Below, one piece after another: positions 1 through 7,834 of a stretch of DNA of 31,845 bases (its first letter is position 1; each line of letters starts with the position of its first letter). A program made the translations under genes and the position numbers. The notes under the pieces were generated by a model. That model saw only the letters and a list, made by a program, of their open reading frames with translations, searched no databases and was not told where the DNA came from. The DNA comes from RGIG8244 sp045639325 (GTDB lineage: Bacteria > Verrucomicrobiota > Lentisphaeria > Victivallales > UBA1829). The stretch lies in contig JAZUCU010000059.1 of the NCBI GenBank assembly GCA_045639325.1, positions 1 through 31,845 on the forward strand, given 5' to 3'.

Positions 1-243
1 TTGCATTGACGAATATGCCATTCCGTACCGGAACGCCATATCCGTCAATGCCGGTCTTAATCAATGTAGTTCGATGTCTTATACCCAGGGTTCTCGCTGC
101 CGCTTCACCCTGGGCTGTACTGTGCCGTGCCGTTGGCACTGATTTCCAGTTAACCGAAGCTTCCCGGAATAAACAGTGTTTTCATTCTGTCTTTCTGTTT
201 TTTCAATTTTCCTGCGTGTTTTGGCACAAACCGTCGAAGAACC
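1..243 (-). repeat. Partial copy A of MITE-like structured repeat (left end cut by window)
   Basis: On the minus strand this stretch runs from an end motif (tggcacaaaccgtcgaaga on the plus strand, 222-240) through an A-rich section to a block also found at 30185-30510. It contains three structures: an imperfect long palindrome at 3-51, a perfect 8-bp hairpin at 84-91/107-114 (CCCAGGGT / ACCCTGGG), and the arm TGTGCCGTGCCGTTGGCACT at about 121-140. The same modules occur in the same order in the complete element at 30066-30651, so this is a second copy whose other end lies outside the window. No coding potential is credible. The end motif lies just downstream of the stop codon of the glycosidase-like gene. 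Confidence 0.75.
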
Positions 244-257
244 GTGTTTTTCCACGA

Positions 258-3071
258 TCAGTTGGAAATGGTGCAGTTGTATACAGCTTCCTTCAGCGGG
301 GAAATTTTCCGGACCGGTGTAATCAGCTCCATCGTGCCCAGTTTACTGTTCTGATAAAACAATACAGTCTGGATATCACGGGGATTCCATTGGAGTCCAA
401 TCCAGCTGCCATTGAAAAATCCTTTCAGAGTATTACCAGTATAAGGACCGCGATAATCGTCTTTTTCCAGCACTCCGGAAAGTGCACGGGTCGGAGCAAA
501 GTGATTATTAGTCCGGGACATGACAACCTCTTTGCCGCCCAGAATATACTTTGGAATCTGAGCATCATTCCGTGTCAGACACATCCGGAAACGCATAGCA
601 CAACTGGTATTGTACGGGGTCAGATTCTTGAAAGCACTGCGGACTGTAATCGATGCTTTATCCGGGCTGAAAATCAGAGTTTTATACAGTAAATACTCAT
701 TGTTCATACAGCCGAAGGATATTTCTACGATTCCTTCATCGGAAATTCGCATACCATAAGGTTTGAATGTAGCAAATCGCATGTCGGTTGCGGCAGGATG
801 AGGATGCTCCACGACACTCCAAACAGAACCTTTATCATAACGCAATGTTGTGATTGGTGCATCTTCAAAAACTGTTTTGGCAGACAGTTTATTCTTCCAA
901 CTGGTCAACAAGGCACCTTTCAGAGAAATCACGGCTTCCTGGGACGGGGTGGAAATAATAAGATTATCTCCTGAAATCTGAACCGAAGAACCATGAAAAG
1001 TTCTGGGAGTAATTCCCTTTGCCAATGTGGCTTTAAGAAATTCTTTTTCGGATGCCAGTTTTTCCAGCAAGAGGGTAGACGAGGAGGACGCATCTTTCTG
1101 CGTCCCCATATCCGCTGCGAGAGTCACATTCTTTCCTTTCAGCGGATCCTCTGCGGAGATCAGCACAAATGCCGCATCTTCCGGTGCAATGGTCAGCATA
1201 AAGGATTTATTGAATTCATCTTTCGTCCAGAGGCGACGCCCCTGATACGGATAGGCTTTGGAATGCCTGAGATCACTGACATAGAATTTCTTCAACGGGC
1301 CATCATAGCGGAACCGGACTTTGCTTGGTGTTGAGGTATGAAAATTGAATGCAGTACCTAATACATCGTTGCCTTTGCTCCGGGAGATGATACTGAAGGA
1401 ATCGGCAAGATATTCTTCCTCATGTTTGTTGTCCCATTCCGGATCCAGGATTGCGCTGAGCGGGGCATTTTTTCCGCCGTCGATGTAATAATCTTCGTAA
1501 GCAGCGATTTCGTGCATCGCTTTAGCAATAGCATGAAACATCTGGCCGTCAAAATAAATTCCTGCGTAAGAAAGAATACAGCGACCACCGCCGGCTGCGG
1601 CAACCAATGTTTTCAAACGCACGCCATTGGGAGACAGCACGTCATTCTGATTGATATAGCCGGAGCCTTCGCCGATGGCACGGTCCATACTGATTGCCAG
1701 AGAGACCGGCTTCTTCAGATAATTATCCTGCTTCAGATAACGTTTGACCATATCCGCTCCGTGACAGCTGTAAACGGAAAGCGTGTGGCAGAAGACCACA
1801 CTGTCAAAGTCGCGCGGATCCTGCGGACAACTCTTCAACTGATTGTGAAGGGTTGCAGGTTTATCATATTCCAACAGGTAATTGTACAGCACGATTTTTG
1901 AATTGGGGAACTTTTTCAGATAACGGTCACAGGCAATTTTATTGGCACGATACTGTATCTGACAGAGAAAGCGCAACCATTGTTTTTCATATTTTGCCTG
2001 CACCACTTGCAGAGAAGTCAACGCCTTGCGGTCGATCTTGAATTCCAAAGCAAATGCATCCAGACATTCCTTACAGAAACAGGCATTTCTCCAGTAATAG
2101 AACGGCTCATTATCCAATGCCAGAATATCCCCGTCTTTCAGATTCGACTCATTGAAAGCGTACACTTTTTCAATCAAAGCCTGATTCTTCAACGCTGCAG
2201 TGGGACAGTGGTGACGCGGGGATTTTGTGCCGTCGGCATGCAAAGATTCCTTGATTTCAATTCCCGGGGCTTGATCCCTGGGATAATCAAGAATGGTCCA
2301 GAAAAAATTCCGGTAGAATTGCCATTTATTTTCCCGCAGAAATGTTTCCACTTCCATGGCATGTTTGTGCGCAGGGGTATCCAAAGCCCGGGATGCCGTA
2401 TTGGAATCACAGTATTTGACAATGATTTTCTTCAACAAATCTTTATTGCGGACATTAAGATGCCAGATTTGCACGAAGTTCTGCCAGATGATTTTTTTTG
2501 GCAATGGCTTCTTGGGGACCGGTGCCAAAAATTTCAGGATAAAATGCTCTTCCGGCATTTTTTTCCCGTCATTGGTCCATTGATACAGGATTTTGTATTC
2601 TTTTGCGGGGTCGAATTTCTCCTGTTCAAAATAGAAACTCAACTCCTTTTTCTGCGTATAAGTGCGATTCGGCAGCTGTTTGAGAAAATCGTCCATCCCG
2701 CTGATCGTATAGCGGGTTCCGCCTTTGACTTTGACCTTGGAGATTTTCAAGCCGTCGTATTCCGTACGATACCCGGAATTGGTGGTATATTGGGGAAGAA
2801 TTTCTTCCACCCGAACACCATCCGGTACAAACACGGTGAACGAAGAATTTTTCACCAGGTTTGTTTTTTGCGCCGGAATAAAAAACACATAAGTCAGATT
2901 ACAGGGCGATCCATATATGGAATGGAATAAACGCCGATAGCCTTTCCATGCGGCAATGTTTCCATCCACCGGTTCAGTGAACAGCGTTAAATCAGAGGAT
3001 GCAGTGGGCGCAGCCACTGCGTCATTCAACAAAAACACTGCCGGCAACAGCAGAAAAAGCCATTTTTTCAT
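258..3071 (-). CDS. Large secreted glycosidase-like protein (clan GH-A/GH42-like barrel plus C-terminal beta-sandwich)
   Basis: This 937-residue protein starts with a clear signal peptide (MKKWLFLLLPAVFLLNDAVA), so it acts in the periplasm or outside the cell. Around residue 320 the sequence LDNEPFYYW carries the Asn-Glu-Pro arrangement used for the acid/base residue in clan GH-A glycosidases. It is followed at once by a Cys cluster (CFCKEC) and DAF, as in the metal-binding CxC..C...F segment of GH42-like enzymes. Residues from about 700 to the end look like a beta-rich, mutarotase-like or carbohydrate-binding sandwich. The substrate cannot be read from sequence. Its ATG overlaps the stop of the upstream secreted-protein gene by 4 bases (ATGA), so the two are translationally coupled. 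The family is inferred from motifs; a catalytic nucleophile was not located with confidence. It could also be a non-catalytic sugar-binding relative. Confidence 0.75.
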   Translation of the reverse strand: MKKWLFLLLPAVFLLNDAVAAPTASSDLTLFTEPVDGNIAAWKGYRRLFHSIYGSPCNLTYVFFIPAQKTNLVKNSSFTVFVPDGVRVEEILPQYTTNSGYRTEYDGLKISKVKVKGGTRYTISGMDDFLKQLPNRTYTQKKELSFYFEQEKFDPAKEYKILYQWTNDGKKMPEEHFILKFLAPVPKKPLPKKIIWQNFVQIWHLNVRNKDLLKKIIVKYCDSNTASRALDTPAHKHAMEVETFLRENKWQFYRNFFWTILDYPRDQAPGIEIKESLHADGTKSPRHHCPTAALKNQALIEKVYAFNESNLKDGDILALDNEPFYYWRNACFCKECLDAFALEFKIDRKALTSLQVVQAKYEKQWLRFLCQIQYRANKIACDRYLKKFPNSKIVLYNYLLEYDKPATLHNQLKSCPQDPRDFDSVVFCHTLSVYSCHGADMVKRYLKQDNYLKKPVSLAISMDRAIGEGSGYINQNDVLSPNGVRLKTLVAAAGGGRCILSYAGIYFDGQMFHAIAKAMHEIAAYEDYYIDGGKNAPLSAILDPEWDNKHEEEYLADSFSIISRSKGNDVLGTAFNFHTSTPSKVRFRYDGPLKKFYVSDLRHSKAYPYQGRRLWTKDEFNKSFMLTIAPEDAAFVLISAEDPLKGKNVTLAADMGTQKDASSSSTLLLEKLASEKEFLKATLAKGITPRTFHGSSVQISGDNLIISTPSQEAVISLKGALLTSWKNKLSAKTVFEDAPITTLRYDKGSVWSVVEHPHPAATDMRFATFKPYGMRISDEGIVEISFGCMNNEYLLYKTLIFSPDKASITVRSAFKNLTPYNTSCAMRFRMCLTRNDAQIPKYILGGKEVVMSRTNNHFAPTRALSGVLEKDDYRGPYTGNTLKGFFNGSWIGLQWNPRDIQTVLFYQNSKLGTMELITPVRKISPLKEAVYNCTISN

Positions 3072-3643
3072 TTTTCAACTCTCCGGACTGACACACTGGC
3101 AGGTTTCAACATGACACTCTTATGGCACACATCAATGGCAAAGTAAGCTTTCGGAATGGCGTCTTTCATCACCATAGTGAAGGAGCCTTTCTGCCATTTG
3201 CCATCGCATTTAACCAGCCATTTGACCCACTGATTCCGTCTTCCGTCAGAAATGATGAAACCGATTGTGGCACCGGGTTCCCCTTTGAATTCCACATCAT
3301 ATTTCACCGCATCCCCTTTATCGACTTTGAACGGAGAAGTATTCCGGCAGATCGCACGCAAGTTTTTTGAATTTTTCTTGGAATATGCAGTTTCTTTGGG
3401 AGTGACTTTCAACGCTTTTACACCGTCTTCCGTCACCAGTTCCATAATACCTTCATAATCTCTGCCATGAAAACACCATCCCATGACACCGCCTTTGGTA
3501 ACGGGGCAATTATAATCAATATACTGAAGTTTCAACTTTTTGAATGCAGGAGCTTTTTGCGCTTCAGCCGGCGCATTAGCAGAATTCTGTGCAAAAAGGG
3601 CTGCTGCAGCAGCAAATAATGTGAGAGTGAGAAAGCGTTTCAT
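3068..3643 (-). CDS. Small secreted beta-sandwich protein, possible carbohydrate-binding partner
   Basis: This 191-residue protein opens with a signal peptide (MKRFLTLTLFAAAAALFAQ, probable cleavage after AQ or AQN). The mature part is short, rich in Lys and alternating hydrophobics, and resembles a single beta-sandwich domain of the CBM4/9 type (for example VKYDVEFKGEPGATIGFII followed by GKWQKGSF). That likeness is one of pattern, not a firm family match. Three or four cysteines in the mature part could form disulfides. It is preceded by a good ribosome site (AAAGGAAAAAG) and overlaps the next gene by 4 bases. It lies between a prepilin-like gene and a glycosidase-like gene, so a role in binding sugar for the large enzyme is plausible. 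No enzyme motif is visible. Confidence 0.65.
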   Translation of the reverse strand: MKRFLTLTLFAAAAALFAQNSANAPAEAQKAPAFKKLKLQYIDYNCPVTKGGVMGWCFHGRDYEGIMELVTEDGVKALKVTPKETAYSKKNSKNLRAICRNTSPFKVDKGDAVKYDVEFKGEPGATIGFIISDGRRNQWVKWLVKCDGKWQKGSFTMVMKDAIPKAYFAIDVCHKSVMLKPASVSVRRVEK

Positions 3644-3709
3644 TTTTCTTTTTCCTTTCGGGGTTATTTATAAATTTTACGTTTAATTCTCTATACGATT
3701 TTTCTTCGC

Positions 3710-4408
3710 TTAGCGCAGTTTGTTGGGAAAAATATCCGCAGTCGTCTTTGTACAATCCTTGCTGTTGAGCGTTCTTGCAGAACCGTCACAGACAAGAATA
3801 TTCATACTTTTTCTGTGCTGGAACCGGCCGTTAAAATTGGCGTTGTTCTGGAAAAAGTACAATGTCGGAACACCAAGCAGCTCACCCGGAGACAAATACG
3901 TTTCTCCGATATGACAGACTTGAGAGGGAAACTTGATTTGAGATCTTCTGTATATTTTCGTGACGCGTTCAAAATAATCGCCTTCCACACCACCAGGGCC
4001 AACCATATTCATCCCGTAAGGCAGATATCCAGCCAGTTGCGATGTGGTTTTGAAGGAAGGACAACGGAATGTTCCGATATCTTTCAGGTTATCTACCCAG
4101 CGACCTTTCCAGGTATCGTTGGCAGCGGCACCGAGATAAGGCTTGAGGAACGACCCCCACACTTGATTGACATCGGCGGAAAGGCCAAGGCCCCAATAAT
4201 TTACCTGATTCGGAATAATCCAGTCATTATAATCATGGGCATAAGATGCAATACCCGTTGACATAGACTTGATATTGTTCATACAGCTGATGGAGCGTGC
4301 ATTTTCTCTTGCACTGCTCAACGCCGGCAGCAGCATACCTGCCAGAATCGCGATGATTGCTATTACTACGAGAAGTTCCACAAGCGTGAAAAAACGTCTT
4401 TTCCTCAT
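3710..4408 (-). CDS. Prepilin-type N-cleavage protein with H-X9-DG motif (pseudopilin)
   Basis: This 232-residue protein begins with a basic leader (MRKRR) followed by FTLVELLVVIAIIAILAG, the classic type IV prepilin peptidase site: cleavage before Phe, N-methylation, Glu at +5. Near the C terminus His198 is followed nine residues later by Asp-Gly (208-209), the H-X9-DG signature of a pseudopilin family greatly expanded in Lentisphaerae, Planctomycetes and Verrucomicrobia. The protein should sit in the inner membrane by its N-terminal helix and assemble or associate with a type II secretion-like system. It is the first gene of a three-gene minus-strand unit with two secreted proteins. The ribosome site AAAAGGAAA lies just before the ATG. 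A strong promoter lies at 4545-4572. Confidence 0.93.
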   Translation of the reverse strand: MRKRRFFTLVELLVVIAIIAILAGMLLPALSSARENARSISCMNNIKSMSTGIASYAHDYNDWIIPNQVNYWGLGLSADVNQVWGSFLKPYLGAAANDTWKGRWVDNLKDIGTFRCPSFKTTSQLAGYLPYGMNMVGPGGVEGDYFERVTKIYRRSQIKFPSQVCHIGETYLSPGELLGVPTLYFFQNNANFNGRFQHRKSMNILVCDGSARTLNSKDCTKTTADIFPNKLR

Positions 4409-4451
4409 TTTAAAATTTCCTTTTCTTTGTATTCATTGTTGTTCGGATTGC

Positions 4452-4487
4452 GTTGACAGGTTCTCTAGCCTTTACGAATTTGTCAAC
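4452..4487. promoter_or_regulatory. Inverted repeat in the pseudopilin leader, possible operator
   Basis: GTTGACA (4452-4458) and TGTCAAC (4481-4487) form a perfect 7-bp inverted repeat with a 22-base spacer. It lies inside the predicted leader between the promoter and the ribosome site. It could be a repressor site or an RNA hairpin. The minus-strand TTGACA it contains has no good -10 at normal distance, so I do not read it as a second promoter. Confidence 0.3.
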
Positions 4488-4544
4488 CTTTTTCTGGCAT
4501 TCCGAAAAAATAACTGTTGTATTGATGTGCAACACTGTTAAATA

Positions 4545-4572
4545 AATATACTGTCAAATAAGAAAATGTCAA
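4545..4572 (-). promoter_or_regulatory. Sigma70-type promoter of the pseudopilin-glycosidase unit
   Basis: On the minus strand TTGACA (4572-4567) is followed after 16 bases by TATATT (4550-4545). The -35 is a perfect consensus and the -10 matches other promoters in this window. It would give a leader of roughly 130 bases before the pseudopilin ATG. Confidence 0.75.
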
Positions 4573-4615
4573 GTAAAAAATCAAAAAAAACGTAGATTTA
4601 TCTCGCATTTTTGTC

Positions 4616-4636
4616 TCTTCGATGGTTTATGCCATA
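4616..4636 (+). repeat. Solo end motif of the MITE-like repeat
   Basis: TCTTCGATGGTTTATGCCAT matches the terminal motif of the complete element at 30066 (TCATCGTCGGTTTATGCCAT). Here it stands without the long internal modules. An 11-base match to an internal module (GACCGGCATTG, about 4669-4679) lies about 30 bases downstream, so it may be an internally deleted copy. It lies in the gap between the pseudopilin promoter and the adhesin-like gene. Apart from this motif, the promoter and the inverted repeat, I see nothing else in 4409-4751. Confidence 0.45.
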
Positions 4637-4751
4637 AAATTAAATCTCCTTTGTGTATAGTATAAATTGACCGGCATTGCGTACCTCCTACTGTTTTTTG
4701 GGCTATTAAACAATAGGTACAATTCCACTTGCAGATGATATTTCTGCGTGC

Positions 4752-6944
4752 ATGACGGAAAATGTCGGCAAGTTGACATTCAATGATTTTGCTTACTATT
4801 TCGGCGATGAAAATAAAGAAATTGTCATCAACCTCGGCGCATTCTCCGGCAATGGCATGACGTTGGAAGGTCTTTACGTTGCGGAAACTGCACGATTCAA
4901 TATCGAATTGCTTCAGCCAGGTATCGAAGGCGATGCCATCCGCATCGTCGCGGATGATCCCAATGCCAATATTACAATCACTCTTATTCAGACAATGTCG
5001 ACACCGACAGGAGAAGAAAGAAGTATCCGCCGCATAAGTACAAACGGCGTACTCTCTCTGGATGGTATCGACTTTGACAAAGCCAGAGTTTATTCTGATT
5101 ATGAATTGGTGATTTCCACCGATAAAGCAACCAGTTATAACCTCAGCTTTGAAGCAAACTGGACAAGCGGAGTTGATAAATTTGACTTTGATCGTACCGG
5201 CTCCATTGATTCAAGCAAAGGCGGTAACAACATTGCCGACAAAGCAACGCAGCTCGCTTCCGGTAACTATGCCGGTTTGATGACTTACGCAGGCGATGCC
5301 GATTATTACAAACTCAACACCGTCTATGCGGATGAGTTGGATGTAACAATTACAGGCGAAGGCTTGACCGTTAAAGAATTCGATGCTGCCGGAAAAGAAA
5401 TTCAGACCGCAGTCTTTGAAAATGGTCAATACACGCTCTCTGTTACAAACGGCAATTATCTTTACGTGGAAGGCAACGCCGACATCTCTGCAAATGCCGT
5501 CAACGCATACTCCATGCAGATCAGCGATACAAAGAGCACTTATCTGGCAGGCTCCATGATTCCTCAGCCCACAATTGAAATTGAAGCGGATCTTGAAAAT
5601 GTCACCACAAATCTGGTAGTCAACGCGACTGTTTCGGATAATGCAGAAAGCTATTACTCCAAAGACCTGATCAACTGGACAAAATTTGATAACACGCTTA
5701 CCTTGAACGAAAACGGCTTATATTACTTTAAGGCAGTCAGTACAAATCAGATTGAAAGTAATTATACATCTCTGGCTGTCAATAACATCAATAAGACTGT
5801 CTCACTTGATGGTTCCGGCATGACTCATGCAGATGCCATCGCTGCCGGTTATGAATTGATCGTCACCACTGGCGGAACCTACAAGAGTAATTTCGGTCAT
5901 GACGGCGTACAAGCCCGAATCGAAGGCGGAACATTCTCCTGTACCGTCGGCGGGGGCGCATTGACATCATCAACCAATTATAAGACTTGGGATGAACAGA
6001 CAGGCAACACCAATCTGTCTATCACCGGCGGTACGTTTAATAAGGTATTAATGGGTGGCGATCGCGTCAATTACGGGAACTGTGAACATGTCGGAGATTT
6101 GAATTTGACCATCAACGGTGGTATGTTCAACTCTCAGATTGTTGGCGGTATGGCATATACCGACCAATCCATCCGCGGACAGGCGCTTTTGACTGGTGAT
6201 ATCTATATGACACTGGCTGGCGGAACCTTCAAGTCCCGTATTTACGGCGGTTGCATTTCCACTGCAAATTACAGCACCCGTACCGCAATTGAAGGAAATG
6301 TCAATATTGTTGTCGATTCATCTGAAAACGAATTGATTTTTGCGGATAGCGTGTACATCGTTGCCGGTTCTTATCAGAGCGGTGCAATTTACGGTAATGT
6401 CCAGGTGACCTTCACCGGCTTGGGCGAAAACTTGAAAATGGATGCCGATAATCTGGTCTGGGGCGGCTGCAGTTCCGACGTCTATCTGATCAACGGCGAC
6501 ACCCGTACATTCCAATCCACCATCAGTGGCACAAGAACGATCTGCTTTGACGACTTCACAGGTGAATTCAATACCGGAATCCGCGGCTTCAACATCTTTA
6601 CTGCAGAAAACGGCAGCAAGCTGGAAATTCTGGCAAGCAATCATCTGCGCGATATCGAACAGTGGAATCTGGATTGGGATACCCAATTGAGCGGTTCCTT
6701 CCTGAACGATTTCCGCGGCGATACCATGAATATTGATCTGACCGGTTGGAATCAGAAAGCAACCAATCTGTTTGATTGCGCTGCCGGAACCTTTACCGGA
6801 TTTGAAGCCATGAAGAAAGTTACGATCGGCAATGAAACTGCGGTCTATTCGGATGCAATTTCCGGTTATGTCAGCACAAATTACATGCTGACACTTCGGG
6901 ATAATAAGACCATGCAGTTGAGCATGAATACAACGATAGCCTGA
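4752..6944 (+). CDS. Adhesin-like repetitive protein, beta-helix region, no signal peptide (possibly 5'-truncated)
   Basis: The 730-residue protein is acidic and rich in Asn, Thr and Gly, as surface proteins are. Near residues 143-150 an acidic loop (DFDRTGSID) could bind calcium. Residues about 158-190 (NNIADKATQLASGNY then DADYYKL) resemble a bacterial pre-peptidase C-terminal-like domain. From about residue 375 to 560 a repeated pattern of GGTF or GGMF followed 5-7 residues later by GG indicates a right-handed beta-helix. There is no signal peptide, anchor or autotransporter barrel, and no good ribosome site before the ATG. The same frame stays open upstream to a stop at 4707-4709 without another standard start codon. 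This suggests a gene that has lost its 5' part, or a rare start codon. Export and function are therefore uncertain. The 38-residue gene follows after 25 bases. Confidence 0.7.
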   Translation: MTENVGKLTFNDFAYYFGDENKEIVINLGAFSGNGMTLEGLYVAETARFNIELLQPGIEGDAIRIVADDPNANITITLIQTMSTPTGEERSIRRISTNGVLSLDGIDFDKARVYSDYELVISTDKATSYNLSFEANWTSGVDKFDFDRTGSIDSSKGGNNIADKATQLASGNYAGLMTYAGDADYYKLNTVYADELDVTITGEGLTVKEFDAAGKEIQTAVFENGQYTLSVTNGNYLYVEGNADISANAVNAYSMQISDTKSTYLAGSMIPQPTIEIEADLENVTTNLVVNATVSDNAESYYSKDLINWTKFDNTLTLNENGLYYFKAVSTNQIESNYTSLAVNNINKTVSLDGSGMTHADAIAAGYELIVTTGGTYKSNFGHDGVQARIEGGTFSCTVGGGALTSSTNYKTWDEQTGNTNLSITGGTFNKVLMGGDRVNYGNCEHVGDLNLTINGGMFNSQIVGGMAYTDQSIRGQALLTGDIYMTLAGGTFKSRIYGGCISTANYSTRTAIEGNVNIVVDSSENELIFADSVYIVAGSYQSGAIYGNVQVTFTGLGENLKMDADNLVWGGCSSDVYLINGDTRTFQSTISGTRTICFDDFTGEFNTGIRGFNIFTAENGSKLEILASNHLRDIEQWNLDWDTQLSGSFLNDFRGDTMNIDLTGWNQKATNLFDCAAGTFTGFEAMKKVTIGNETAVYSDAISGYVSTNYMLTLRDNKTMQLSMNTTIA

Positions 6945-6969
6945 CAACTCTAACATAAGGAAAACGAAC

Positions 6970-7086
6970 ATGAACAAAGAAATTTATCAGGAACCTGCCA
7001 TTGAAGAAGTGGATTCCATTCTGATCGTGCAGGGGTTGGATGAAGGTGTAAGCGGGATCGATCCGGATCCGGAACCCGATCTGTGA
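6970..7086 (+). CDS. Small acidic peptide (38 residues), unknown
   Basis: An ATG preceded by a good ribosome site (ATAAGGAAAACGAAC) opens a 38-residue frame: MNKEIYQEPAIEEVD near the start, ILIVQG in the middle, and GIDPDPEPDL at the end. The N-terminal pattern (short basic start, Y.EP.IEEV) recalls small peptides in other bacteria that start with K-x-Y-x-x-P-x-I-E, some of which are leader-like. The C-terminal part is very acidic with Asp-Pro and Glu-Pro pairs. No Cys is present. It lies 25 bases after the adhesin-like gene and before a terminator. I do not recognise a family. A precursor or a small partner of the adhesin are both possible. Confidence 0.55.
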   Translation: MNKEIYQEPAIEEVDSILIVQGLDEGVSGIDPDPEPDL

Positions 7087-7098
7087 TCACCTGATCCA

Positions 7099-7150
7099 AC
7101 AACAAAAGGGGCTGTTGCAAAATCCTCAAAAAAGACGTGCAGCAGCCCCT
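7099..7150 (-). terminator. Intrinsic terminator of the PTPS-like gene
   Basis: AGGGGCTGTTGC (7107-7118) pairs with GCAGCAGCCCCT (7139-7150), a 12-bp stem with one G-T pair and a 20-base loop. On the minus strand it is followed by TTTTGTTGTTGG. It starts 4 bases after the stop of the minus-strand gene and separates it from the convergent small-peptide gene. It may act weakly in the other direction too. Confidence 0.7.
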
Positions 7151-7154
7151 GCAA

Positions 7155-7637
7155 TCAATATTCCGCGCTGGCGCAGTTGTCCCCGGATTGGAACGTCATT
7201 TTCCGGATATTCATGTGCGGACTCAGCAATTTATAAAACAGTTCCAGCAGATTTTCACACGTCGCACCCTTCGTCACTACCACCAGACGGGATTCCGGAT
7301 ACGTCCGCCCCAATTCATTATGGAACGCGATCCCGATATTCCGGTTCGACGGCACACCGTTTTTGATCCCCTGCTGCTCATAGGCAGAAATCACGCCCGG
7401 CAATAAGGGATCTTCCTGCTGCAGAATCAACGCATGATCAAAATTCTGCAAATAATCCCAGGCGATCCGTTTGATGCTGTTGCAGGGATAAACGAACCCC
7501 GTCCGCTCATGCACATTGCCCTCCACTTCGATGGTCAGAAGTCCGGAATGGCCATGCAGATATTGTGCTTCTCCTTCATAGCCGAGAAAACGGTGTGCAT
7601 ATTGGATCTTGAGTTTTGTAATAGAACGATACTTCAT
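7155..7637 (-). CDS. 6-pyruvoyl-tetrahydropterin synthase/QueD-family protein lacking the usual Cys
   Basis: The ATG at 7637 has a near-perfect ribosome site (AAAGGAGGGAAATC) and gives 160 residues, a longer upstream frame being unlikely. Family features: YAHRF and LHGHSG supply the three zinc-binding His residues, FDHALIL supplies the Asp-His part of the catalytic site, and ATCENLLELF matches the conserved PT.EN(L/I) segment. In PTPS and QueD the segment before HGH is usually Cys-x-x-L-HGH. Here it is Ala-Gln-Tyr-Leu-HGH, so the catalytic cysteine is absent. This argues against standard 6-carboxytetrahydropterin synthesis and for an altered reaction or a different pterin substrate. No other queuosine or folate gene is nearby. 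A divergent fucosidase unit starts 197 bases away. Confidence 0.85.
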   Translation of the reverse strand: MKYRSITKLKIQYAHRFLGYEGEAQYLHGHSGLLTIEVEGNVHERTGFVYPCNSIKRIAWDYLQNFDHALILQQEDPLLPGVISAYEQQGIKNGVPSNRNIGIAFHNELGRTYPESRLVVVTKGATCENLLELFYKLLSPHMNIRKMTFQSGDNCASAEY

Positions 7638-7674
7638 GATTTCCCTCCTTTTGTTTTGATGCAGACCAACCCCC

Positions 7675-7698
7675 TGTCGATCGTTACTCCATTCGACA
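7675..7698. promoter_or_regulatory. Inverted repeat upstream of the PTPS-like gene
   Basis: TGTCGA (7675-7680) and TCGACA (7693-7698) form a 6-bp inverted repeat with a 12-base spacer, about 40-60 bases upstream of the minus-strand start. It could be a regulator site. I saw no clear promoter for this gene. Confidence 0.25.
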
Positions 7699-7769
7699 TG
7701 GAAACAACAGAAAAAGTTCCATTTATGCAAGCAGACAGCAAAAAATCTGACAAAATCAGACGAACTCCA

Positions 7770-7801
7770 TTGAAAAACGTTTTTTGGCGTAATATATTAC
7801 A
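7770..7801 (+). promoter_or_regulatory. Promoter of the fucosidase-esterase unit, -10 inside a palindrome
   Basis: TTGAAA (7770-7775), a 17-base spacer and TATATT (7793-7798) form a good sigma70-type promoter. The -10 is embedded in the perfect 12-base palindrome GTAATATATTAC (7790-7801). A further short inverted repeat, TCTGA/TCAGA, lies just upstream at 7746-7760. Confidence 0.6.
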
Positions 7802-7834
7802 TCAATGTGTAAAAAAGACAACAGGAGTTATATT

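Noticed and set aside
6..692. Plus-strand open frame from the repeat into the antisense of the glycosidase gene
   Set aside because: Joins a non-coding repeat with antisense sequence; no ribosome site.
4667..4738. TTG-started hydrophobic frame (TGIAYLLLFFGLLNN) that could be a signal peptide of the adhesin-like gene after a frameshift
   Set aside because: No ribosome site, no basic N terminus, and it needs a frameshift; too speculative to annotate.
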